From positions 682,001 through 746,000 of the forward strand of contig JAKZAN010000007.1 in NCBI GenBank assembly GCA_023053545.1: a stretch of 64,000 bases of DNA, given 5' to 3'. The DNA comes from Lepidurus packardi (taxonomy: Eukaryota; Arthropoda; Branchiopoda; Notostraca; Triopsidae). This document shows, in pieces, positions 24,831-33,700 of the stretch. A program made the position numbers and the translations under genes. The notes below the pieces were generated by a model that did no database searches, had not been told where the DNA came from, and saw nothing but the letters and a program-made list of their open reading frames with translations. Position 1 is the first letter of the stretch; each line of letters begins with the position of its first letter.

Positions 24831-24962
24831 CTCTGGGAAGAGGCAAGCTGAGTATGGGAACAATTAGCTGATAATTCAGATTTCTGGCTAAAGCTGGTTG
24901 ACTCTATGCCACGGAGACTGCATGCGTGTATCGAAAATAATGGTGGTATAACAAAGTATTAA
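24831..24962 (+). pseudogene. Tc1 transposase C-terminal remnant (copy A)
   Basis: 44 codons in one frame, with an in-frame TGA at 24849-24851, ending TAA at 24960. The tail LVDSMPRRLHACIENNGGIT matches the characteristic Tc1 transposase end (a DSMPRR-x(4)-I-x(3)-GG-x-T-KY pattern). The catalytic DDE region is absent. Confidence 0.85.
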
Positions 24963-25210
24963 CAGATCACATGAAACGAAGGAATATAGTCATACATATT
25001 TTTATATATCAACAAAACCTTTGAATTTCCCGGGCGCACCTTGTAACCGATTGGTTCAAGCTCTTTCACCCACTAATGAAGGTAAATGGATTGGCTATCA
25101 CAACCCTTCTTCTAGACCGCGGCAACCGCTGCAACTCGCATAAAAGCGGGTTCAGCCATGTTAGGGGAGGGGCTAGCGATCCGCTGCGAGGGTTGCATGC
25201 CGCAGCACAC

Positions 25211-25250
25211 TATATAAGGCCGTTGCATTGAACCATTCTTCCTTCAGTCC
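25211..25250 (+). promoter_or_regulatory. TATA/Inr core promoter of the OTU gene (copy A)
   Basis: TATATAAG at 25211-25218 is followed at ~35 bp by CTTCAGTCCTT, which fits the arthropod TCAGT initiator (A+1 ~25246). The leader to the ATG is ~290 nt and contains repeated TAACCC(G/T)GGATTA motifs. Confidence 0.6.
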
Positions 25251-25533
25251 TTCACTGTGTTTCGCATGTTAGCTAGCAATTGTAGCGTAGTGCCTTATAG
25301 TGTAGTTCTTCTAACCCGGATTAATTATTTAATGTAGTTCCTCTTAACCTTGGATTAGATTTTTCAGTAAGGTTATTTTTTATTGCATTCTGTGTTTCCC
25401 TTTGACTTTTTTCTTGGATTGATTATTTAGTTCTGTTCTTCTTTAACCCGGATTATTTTTTTCCCTCTTAACCCTGGATTAGATTATTTGACTTTTTTCT
25501 TCTAACAGATTAACCCTTTCTCTCTTTACTAAT

Positions 25534-26694
25534 ATGAGTAAATCAAGGGCGCAGTTTTTTAAAAATTGTCTACGCGATCTTGAACGTAGAGCAAATTTGC
25601 CTGCGTCGGCCTACGATAGTTCTTCAAGAGCGCCCATACTGATTAGTAACGAACATTTCGAGAAGTTTAGGCAGGCGTGTTTTTCAAAGAAAACAGAGTT
25701 CGATGCTTACCCTCTCCCGAAGCGTATGGCAATATGGCAATCTCAGAGTTTTAATATTGACCAAATTGACACAACTGCTTCCAGTACTTTGCCCGAGCGT
25801 TTGAGCGAATGTTTAGCTTTGTGCAGCAATGGAGATGGGAATTGTTTCTACAATTCCGCTTCTTTGTCTTTGTTCGGCAACCAAAGGCATGCCGTTGAGT
25901 TGCGCTGCCGAGTTGTGGTCGAATTAGCAACCAATTATGAGTTGTACTCCAGGGAGTCGGCAGGATACCTCTCGATGAAACAAATTGGAACCCTAGTCGA
26001 GTACTCAGGATTCACTTTCGACCGTGTTAAATTCACGGGCGTTGACTCAGTGTGCCCTACAGGTATTCCACCGGCGGAAGACTGTTTTAAGTACTATTCC
26101 ATGGAACACGCCAGGGATCGGGAATATTCGAGCATTATTGCATTCCCAGCTTTGGCTAATGTTTGTAAGATAGCCGTGGAGTCAGTTTATCCGAAAGCGG
26201 ATGGAATCAGAGCATCTCACCAAGCGAATTTCTTAAACGAGACGTTTTCACCAAGCGGTGCCGTTTCCTCTGAAACTATTCGAATTTTGTGGACTGGGCT
26301 TTTGGCAAACTTCACGAAGAAGGAAAATGGACGTTTAGTCCCTCCAACATCCTGGAATCCCAATCATTTTGTGCCTGTGATTGAGCGTGCTAGTCAGTCA
26401 CCCCTCTTTTTGTCAGAGAACTGCACTCTTCCGGTTCTTGATGTGGTAGAAACTGCGTCAGTTATTCCCAGTCATCCAATTGAAACTGCAAATGTGATAA
26501 CACCTGTTGCAGTTTCTTTTTGCAGCTCTATGCAAAATAGTAGTAGCGCTGTTAGTTCAGGGCTTCGCGAGTCGTTCTCGCATGAAAATTCAAGCTCAGA
26601 TTTTGAATTGTCTGTCCCAAAAGCTTTTGCCGCAAATAATGGAGAGCACGAAGAAAATGTCACTAAAGCCTTTTTTCCCAAAACCATTGTTTAA
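25534..26694 (+). CDS. OTU-domain cysteine protease (copy A)
   Basis: 386 aa, single exon, starting at the first ATG after a pyrimidine-rich leader. The OTU catalytic block NGDGNCFYNSASLSLFG lies at 99-115 (Asp101, Cys104); the C-terminal catalytic His is in WNPNHFVPV (His278). The segment between has the usual helices (HAVELRCRVVVELATN, 119-134). Residues 290-386 are Ser/Thr-rich and probably disordered. OTU enzymes cleave ubiquitin or ubiquitin-like conjugates; the vertnin-like variant is common in animal transposable elements. No zinc finger, transposase or signal peptide is seen. The gene lies wholly inside a TIR-flanked element and has an exactly matching second copy, so it is best read as transposon cargo. 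All three catalytic positions are intact, so activity is plausible but untested. Confidence 0.87.
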   Translation: MSKSRAQFFKNCLRDLERRANLPASAYDSSSRAPILISNEHFEKFRQACFSKKTEFDAYPLPKRMAIWQSQSFNIDQIDTTASSTLPERLSECLALCSNGDGNCFYNSASLSLFGNQRHAVELRCRVVVELATNYELYSRESAGYLSMKQIGTLVEYSGFTFDRVKFTGVDSVCPTGIPPAEDCFKYYSMEHARDREYSSIIAFPALANVCKIAVESVYPKADGIRASHQANFLNETFSPSGAVSSETIRILWTGLLANFTKKENGRLVPPTSWNPNHFVPVIERASQSPLFLSENCTLPVLDVVETASVIPSHPIETANVITPVAVSFCSSMQNSSSAVSSGLRESFSHENSSSDFELSVPKAFAANNGEHEENVTKAFFPKTIV

Positions 26695-28507
26695 GCAAAT
26701 ATAAACTGACTGTATTCGAAACCGTAGGAGCTTATATACGGGTAGTTCAGGACGCAAATATAGAAAGTACAATACAACAATAAGTCGTCCGAGTGCGGTC
26801 AATCAACAGTACAAGTAGAATAAGGTCAGATCACAGACTTACGTCAAATACCAAACAGAATCCCCCAACACCAAGGTTAATTAATACGAATACACATCCT
26901 TACACAAATACAACATTCCCTTTCTTTCCGGGGCATACATTTATCAAGGATACGATCATACGCTTTGAAACTCTCGATATGGCCGTCACGAAAAAAAGGC
27001 TTTCCTATTTTAGAGCTCCGGAAATTCTATGGGTCAAAGTAATATTCGTTACACCATAAGTAATAAGTTTACCAGTCATACTTGGTGTCTTACAAGAAGA
27101 ATGGAACGAAGAAAAAAGTCAGCAGCAGCATCATACGTTCCCAAAGAAAAGTTTCGAACTTCTCGTCCTTTATTTTTTGTATTTAAGGTTTTTATTTTTT
27201 ACTTAAGGTATTAATTAAAAGCATAATTCGGGCAATGGTCTTCTTAGTTAAAACTTGTTACTAAACAACAAAGGATGAGGCTGTTGGGGTAACATTCAAC
27301 TTTCACTGTACGTTTTTAGTCATATCAATATCCATTCCGTTTTATTTCTCAGTTGTCAAAAACCATACTGAACACATAATATTTATTCTTTTGGTTCTAA
27401 GCACCCTCGGGCGTCAGCCGCGGCAAAGCATGGGGAGAAAAATACAGATCACGTGCAACACTGTTGGTTTATGTGTTTTGCTGCTTTTAAGCCAACTCCT
27501 ACAACATGCCTAAACCCGCTTTTATGCGAGTTGCAGCGGATTGCCGCGGTCTGGAAAAACTGGAAAGGTGGGGTTGCAATAGCCTAACGTTGAAGGTAAA
27601 TCAGTCTCAAGAGGCCTAATTAGACCTCTGCGCTTTGGCTGAGCAGTTTTTTTTGCTCATGACTGTACTTTATATTAACCTGTGAACTAATAAGCCACTT
27701 CACTAGTACGTATAAATATTACTATTATGCTTTATTGACTTACAGCTTCAACTGTCTTAAACATGGTGTGTTTAGAACCCGCATTCTCGAACCGCGAACT
27801 CGGTTTCAGTTTGGTGCAGTTGCCGCGAACAGATGTTTGTTACCGGTGTTCTAGATCTTTTTAAACAAATTATATCACTCACATAAATAGGCCATTATTG
27901 ATATGATCGGCGTTGACCCTAAATTGGCAGTGATTTGATTGATTTTTTTCGGAAAATTTACAGATCTGATCCAGAACACTGCATGTTACAGCATCTAGCA
28001 AAAATTATATAACCAAAATAAAAAAAAAATCATCGTCAAAGATCTTTTTCATAGCATATTTTTTATTATTATTTTTTTTTTAGATTAAAAAATTAATATA
28101 CAAAAAATACGTCCAGCGAATAAACGTTACAGGAATCAGGAATAAGCGGCAAAAGAATTTATTATATTCACAGGAATTTACATAAGCGGCACAGGAATTT
28201 AGAAAAGAAATATAAAAAATTAAAATTAAAAAATGTACGCATGTACAAAATTAAAAAATTAAACAATTAAAACATTAAAACATTACAAAATTACAAATTT
28301 CTTTATGTTAAATCGGTTCTTTATGTTAGGTATTGGGAGTCCGTTGCTTTACCGCATGGAACTAATGGATTTGCGTCCGCGTGTCCTTTCTGTGCGATTC
28401 CGTTGGAGGAGTGGTCTAATCTTATTATTATATTGCAAAAATCTTAAATGAAGTCTTCTTTTTTTTGTTTATCTGTAGTCTTTTTAGGGTTAGTATTAAT
28501 TTATTAA

Positions 28508-28625
28508 GTTTTTATAGCTTATAAAGAGCGTAGCACTGAAGATGCTAAGGAAGTTTTAGAATTTGAAAACATTAAAAAATTTAATTTTTTAACAAGAGTT
28601 AGCAGTTCTGTTTTTCCTTTTATTG
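28508..28625 (+). pseudogene. small NUMT: trnF plus trnS1 fragment (copy A)
   Basis: 28508-28570 matches mitochondrial trnF (compare the - strand of 19967-19905) at about 58 of 63 positions, including the GAA anticodon loop GCACTGAAGATGC. 28592-28625 matches the inverse of trnS1 around AAGAGTTAGCAG. The trnE that should lie between is replaced by ~21 AT bases. The higher divergence suggests an insertion older than, and separate from, the large NUMT. Confidence 0.8.
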
Positions 28626-29133
28626 TTTTCCTTTTATGTTATTAATTGATTATTAATGATCGGTTAGAATGTGTCAAGATAATTTATTTTTACGATAATT
28701 TATTTTGTCATAAATATAACATATTGTGATTGTTGAATTGTAACGTGTATTTAAGTTTTACTACTATCAATGGGGACTGGGTACAGATTTAAAAGTAAGG
28801 ATACGGAAAGGTACGGTGAGGCGGCTCGGGTATCGGCTGCATATTGGCTTCGACGTCTGTATGGCTTCGGGCGGACTCGGTCCACGATGGCGGGGCGTTG
28901 TAAGCCACACATTTATTTACAACAACGAGTGTAAAGGTTCTGTTAAAGAACACCAATACAACACTTGTCATAAAAAATGTGGGGCTCCTTTACTTATCTA
29001 TCATTGTTAGACTACCTATGTAAGGATTAATTCCCAGTGCAATATTTTCCTTTTTACGGCATTATACACAGATAAAAGATATATGCACATATAAACAGTA
29101 AAGCTACCCTCCATAAAAAGCTTTCTGTTATTT

Positions 29134-29891
29134 GCATTCAAAAAACCGAAAGGCATTTAAAGTACGCGAAATCAATACATAGATATAAACGAAATTTCGA
29201 CATTTGAAGAAAGCACAGTTAAGGCAATCTAATTTTGTCGTTTTTATCAATTATTATATTATATTATTTGCATGCAAAAAACCGAAAGGCATTTAAAGTA
29301 CGCGAAATCAATACATAGATATAAACGAAATTTCGACATTTGAAGAAAGCACAGTTAAGGCAATCTAATTTTGTCGTTTTTATCAATTATTATATTATAT
29401 TATTTGCATGCAAAAAACGAAATTTCGACATTTGAAGAAAGCACAGTTAAGGCAATCTAATTTTGTCGTTTTTATCAATTATTATATTATATTATTTGCA
29501 TGCAAAAAACGAAATTTCGACATTTGAAGAAAGCACAGTTAAGGCAATCTAATTTTGTCGTTTTTATCAATTATTATATTATATTATTTGCATGCAAAAA
29601 ACGAAATTTCGACATTTGAAGAAAGCACAGTTAAGGCAATCTAATTTTGTCGTTTTTATCAATTATTATATTATATTATTTGCATGCAAAAAACGAAATT
29701 TCGACATTTGAAGAAAGCACAGTTAAGGCAATCTAATTTTGTCGTTTTTATCAATTATTATATTATATTATTTGCATTCAAAAAACCGAAAGGCATTTAA
29801 AGTACGCGAAATCAATACATAGATATAAACGAAATTTCGACATTTGAAGAAAGCACAGTTAAGGCAATCTAATTTTGTCGTTTTTATCAAG
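29134..29891 (+). repeat. 92/136-bp satellite, short array (7 units)
   Basis: Units start GCAT(G/T)CAAAAAAC at 29134, 29270, 29406, 29498, 29590, 29682 and 29774. Three are the 136-bp form (29134, 29270, 29774) and four the 92-bp form. The long form has 44 extra bases (starting CGAAAGGCATTTAAAGTACG) inserted after AAAAAAC. The last unit breaks off after TTTTTATCAA. Confidence 0.95.
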
Positions 29892-29930
29892 CTCAAGCAG
29901 CAGAAACGTCAATCGAAATCGAAAGAACAG

Positions 29931-30104
29931 TCAATGTAGTCTAATTTTGTCATTTTTGTAAAGTTCAATGAGGGGCTGGGTATGAATTTTATCGTCCAGG
30001 TAATCAGAAAACCTAGGATCATTGACAATGTCTTGTTCATCGCGAAAAGCATCTTGAATATACTTAACATAGAAACGGGTATGTTCACCGTTCACGGTGT
30101 CCAT
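29931..30104 (-). pseudogene. 57-codon open frame just after the disrupted gene, frame-shifted
   Basis: On -, ATG 30104 to TGA 29933-29931. It begins 2 nt after the stop of the disrupted ORF, in another frame. The composition is protein-like (MDTVNGEHTRFYVKYIQDAF, then acidic DEQD and DYLDD stretches). It may be the original C-terminus, separated by a frameshift. The end of this frame overlaps a region that resembles the satellite monomer. No family recognised. Confidence 0.4.
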
Positions 30105-30106
30105 AC

Positions 30107-30522
30107 CTAAGTCTCATTCTGTAATTTCCTCTCCAAAGCCCTGATTTTTTTGTGAGCTTTTATGAGTTCCGCATTCTTCCCTCTCAAAACAGCGTGTAAC
30201 TGACAGGCCTTTTGCTTTTCACGATCATTGTTCTGCAAGCGCTTGCATAAAGCGAAATATTTTTTATACAAGTTGCGAAACTTTTGCCTGTAAGAGCAAT
30301 TGTGATTTATACTTATTGCCTGCTTTGGAATCTGTCTATGGGAAGAGGGGTTAACAACCTGAGGCTGAGAAACCGCGTTTCTTCTCTGTGAAGAAGACTC
30401 AGCATCAGAGTCAGACAGAGCAAAATTATCCTCAATTAGCACAGCCGGCTGTGAAAGCTTACTACTACCACCATTACCTGCAGATGCTTGTGGTTGTGTA
30501 CAACTACTGGTACTATTATTAC
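30107..30522 (-). pseudogene. 3' part of an ORF split by the BEL element
   Basis: Continues in frame from the 5' part at 36829-37267: 439 + 416 nt = 285 codons when the element and one ATTAC copy are removed. This part has a Ser/Asn-rich linker, an acidic SDSDAESSS stretch, and a basic coiled coil ending ALERKLQNET before TAG at 30109-30107. Function unknown; the organisation resembles a small nuclear DNA- or RNA-binding protein, but I recognise no domain. Confidence 0.75.
30518..30522 (+). repeat. BEL target-site duplication ATTAC, left copy
   Basis: Identical to 36824-36828 on the other side of the element. A 5-bp duplication is typical for BEL/Pao and other LTR integrases. Confidence 0.9.
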
Positions 30523-30742
30523 TGTTCCGGATGGAACAGGAGACTACGAAAGAAGAAGTATGGTTGTGCGACGGGCCCTAGATCGCCCCCGGCTGCACGT
30601 GCTCGCGAAGGGAGTTCTGGTGTACCTGAGCGCCAGTCAAGCAATTGTCAAAGTCTGGTATGGTTGTAACCATCCTGTGAGCAATACACGTGCAACGTTT
30701 TTCCTGCACAAGACCACAACGCTGTTCCTTCATTTCGTTACA
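30523..30742 (+). repeat. 5' LTR of BEL element
   Basis: 220 bp, starting TGTTCCGGATGGAACAGGAG and ending TTTCGTTACA. No difference from the 3' LTR was found by eye. Confidence 0.96.
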
Positions 30743-30746
30743 AATT

Positions 30747-30764
30747 TGGTGCCGAAACCCGGGA
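30747..30764 (+). promoter_or_regulatory. primer binding site (tRNA-Phe)
   Basis: TGGTGCCGAAACCCGGGA, 4 nt after the 5' LTR, is complementary to the 3' end of metazoan tRNA-Phe (...CCCGGGTTTCGGCA-CCA). Confidence 0.85.
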
Positions 30765-30773
30765 GTGTCGGCC

Positions 30774-33700
30774 ATGGCGACGACTCCATTTACATATAGC
30801 GTGGATGAAGAGACCGAGGAAGCGTTGAGCCCCGAAGCAGTTAAAGCGTTGAGAACGCATGAAAAGTCTCAACACACTCGTCAGGTGAACCGTATTCGTG
30901 GTGCAATTAGGCTCCGCGATCGACGGACAATCTTGAAAGGCTTACGAGCCCGATTGACAGAGCACTTCGAGAACGGCCTCGCTTTGAACGAAAATTATCA
31001 AAGCACATCAGGCCAGAATCAAGATGGATGGGCGCAGAAGTTCCGCGAAGAGCACATGGCTTGCAAAAGGGAACTAGATGAACACCTGGCTGCAAGAGTA
31101 TCCTCAATCGCGTCATGCTCAAGTATGAATTCTCTGGAAAGCCTCGAGGACCAAGATGCCCCGCAGCTACAGAGGAATACATTGGCGAAAGAGCAAACCG
31201 TGGCAGCCGAAATGGCAAGTCAACAGTCCCGAGGTATCGAGTCCGCGCTGGATCGTGGTGCAGCTGAAACCGTGGAAGTTTACCAGCAGAGCAACGAAAT
31301 CCCACCGAGTGACGCGCAACGTGAGGATGTAGACCTGGAGGGCTTAAGCGTTTATTTACTACGTAGAGACGCGCAAATCGAGAAGCTGAAGGCCCAGCTA
31401 GAAGAGCAACGCGTGCTGGGGACGATGGTGGAGCGTTTGGAAGAGGGTCAGGAATGCCTGGTGTCGTTGCTTCAGCGAGAGAGGGACGAAAGACGAGCGT
31501 TAGAAGCGAGGGTGAAAGTGGAAGACTCACTGAGGCGAACGCAACCGTTAGCTAGGCCTTACGTCACTCGCCCTACGGCCCAACATCCCGGTCCTAGCAA
31601 CGCAAATGCAGCAATTCCACGTCGATGCAGGGTCACAGCCACTACCGATGACGACCGCTGGATCTACGAAGAGGACGAGCAGCGTGTTGGAGATTCCCAG
31701 GTCACATGCCGCGCACCGAAGTTGGACATAACGAAGTTCGACGGGGACCCAAAGAATTGGCCCATGTTTATATCCTCCTTTCGCGCGATGATTGATTCCA
31801 TGCGCTGGTCGGACGCAATCAAATTGACCTACCTGAAAGAGCTACTGACGGATGAAGTACGAAAATCCATCGCTGGTACGCTGTGCCGCCCCGCCCTCTA
31901 TCGGAGAGCACTAGAGGAATTGCATCGTAAATATGGGCATCCGTTTTTGGTTGCGCGTGCCTACACCGACGCGTTATTAGCCATTGAGCCAATGCGAAAG
32001 GAAGACAACGCGGGTTTGAGAAGGTTCGCCGGCGAAGTACACGAGACTGTTTCGACGTTGGTGGAGTACAACTTCACGAGTGAGTTGGACTCTGGTGGTA
32101 CTCTCTCGCAGCTTGTGGATAAGCTTCCGGAGCGTTTCCGAGACAAATGGGGCAAGCGGGTATGGAAGGCCCAACCGGAAATCCTGAATCTGGTCCATTT
32201 CGACATCTTCCTTGAAGAGCTCGTAATGAGCAGAAAGGTGGTGCGTGTTACCGAACAAGCCGTGAAACCAGCCAGCAGCGGGCAAAAATCGCGTCAGATC
32301 AACGCCCTGCAACCACGCGTGCACAATATCCGGCAAGGAGAGATAGAGCAAGGGTGCCAAGCGTGCACGGAACCTGGTCACCTACTGAAAACATGCAATA
32401 CCTTTAAAGCCCTAAGCCCCGACAAGCGTTTATCCCTGGTAAAGGACAGCGGACTCTGTTTTTCTTGTTTGGGACGGAACCATCGAAGCAGAGAATGCCG
32501 CCGAAAAACGAAATGCGACGTGGAGGGATGTGAACGGAAGCATCATCCGTTGCTACACGGATCCACAAATAAGACACATGTCTCTGCTCAAGAACGGTGG
32601 GGCGAACCCAGTGTGAATGCGACTCAACATCAAGTTACTACGATGTCATCGTTGCTGCCCGTCGTTCCGGTATGCATACGTAACGGAACTCGTACGCTCT
32701 ACACGCACGCCCTGTTGGATCCGGGAAGTGACCGGTCACTCATTCGAAGCGACGCTGCCCGTAAGCTACGACTGAAAGGCCCGAACATTCGGATTCGTCC
32801 TCGCACATTTCACGGACAAGACCCGGTCATTCACAGCAAGGCAGTAAACTACACTATCTCGTCCGTCGACGGAACGTTTACATCCCAGATGGAAAGGACC
32901 TTGGTGGTACCGCGCCTAACCGGAGCCGACAGACGACTCAACCTAAAGAAGTTGGCTGAGCAGTATGACCACCTTAAGGATTTACCGCTTCCGTCAGATG
33001 TTCCTGAGTCCATTACCCTCCTTTTGGGAACGGATGCGACGATCTACGCTCATGAACAATTGGCAATTGTGAAGCCCGCGAAAGGAGCCTCGATGCCGGC
33101 AGCTGTGTTAACTCCTTTCGGTTGGACCTTGTTCGGCCCCGCCCAGATTCAAGGGGCGAGCTCGATCCAAAATTCGGCCATGACGATAAGCGCGTACGAG
33201 GTGCTCGAAGAGCCGGACGATTTGGTGAAGACCTTGTGGGACACCGACCTTCTAGGAATCACCGCGCCAGCGCCACAGTCGGCCGACGATCAGCGAGCGG
33301 TACGCCTTCTCGAAGAGACGACTCGCAAAGTCGGCAACCGCTACGAAACAGGGCTGCTGTGGAAGCAGGACAAGCCCAACCTGCCCAACAACTACGGTCA
33401 TGCCTTGCACCGCTTCTTACAATTGGAGCGCCGTCTTGCAAAAGATCCGGGGCTGGCCGAAAGATACGAAGAGATCATAGGCGAATATGTGAAGTACGGG
33501 TTTGCGAGGGTTGTGGAGGAGCCACGGAACGCAGAGGTGGGCAAAGTATGGTATTTACCGCACCATGCAGTCGTTAGTCCGCACAAGCCCGGAAAGGTCC
33601 GCATGGTTTTTGACGCGTCGGCGCGCCATCAAGGGACAAGCCTGAACGACGCCTTGCTAAAGGGTCCGGACCTGTCGACCAATCTAGTCGACATTTTACT

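Larger units (their letters stand above)
25088..27590 (+). mobile_element. TIR element carrying an OTU-protease gene, 11-bp target duplication (copy A)
   Basis: Flanked by TGAAGGTAAAT at 25077-25087 and 27591-27601. The terminal ~90 bp are inverted repeats with small indels; GGCTAT, CAACCC, AGACCGCGGCAA and the block CTGCAACTCGCATAAAAGCG (25134 on +, inverse near 27530) all match. It has a TATA promoter and a single intact gene. The 9-11-bp duplication class fits Mutator-like elements, but no transposase is visible, so it would move in trans, or the OTU gene is captured cargo. Exact ends may be off by 1-3 bases. Nothing is recognised in 26695-27500, which has only short open frames. Confidence 0.8.
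24523..27665 (+). mobile_element. Tc1-like element relic, split by the OTU element (copy A)
   Basis: The element starts TA|CAGTCATGAGC and ends GCTCATGACTG|TA, as expected for Tc1/mariner with TA target duplication. The left TIR runs ~180 bp (24523-24702). Its inverse is found in two pieces: 24972-25087 (inner part) and 27591-27665 (outer part), separated by the 2.5-kb OTU element. Joining these two pieces across one copy of the 11-bp duplication gives a continuous TIR, which proves the nesting order. Between the arms only the transposase C-terminus survives, so this is a ~630-bp internally deleted, non-autonomous copy. Confidence 0.88.
24168..29133 (+). repeat. segmental duplication, copy A
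   Basis: Matches 42124-47089 at a constant offset of 17,956 with no indel. Differences noticed by eye are three substitutions, at 28229, 28421 and 28487. It contains the nested Tc1/OTU transposons, a small trnF-trnS1 mitochondrial fragment and AT-rich spacer, and runs into the 92/136-bp satellite. 24168-24520 and 27668-28505 hold no recognisable gene. Confidence 0.95.

Noticed and set aside
26793..27059. 88-codon frame downstream of the OTU gene (and its twin at 44749-45015)
   Set aside because: Low-complexity Asn/Thr/Pro translation, no domain, no splice link to the OTU frame that I could support.
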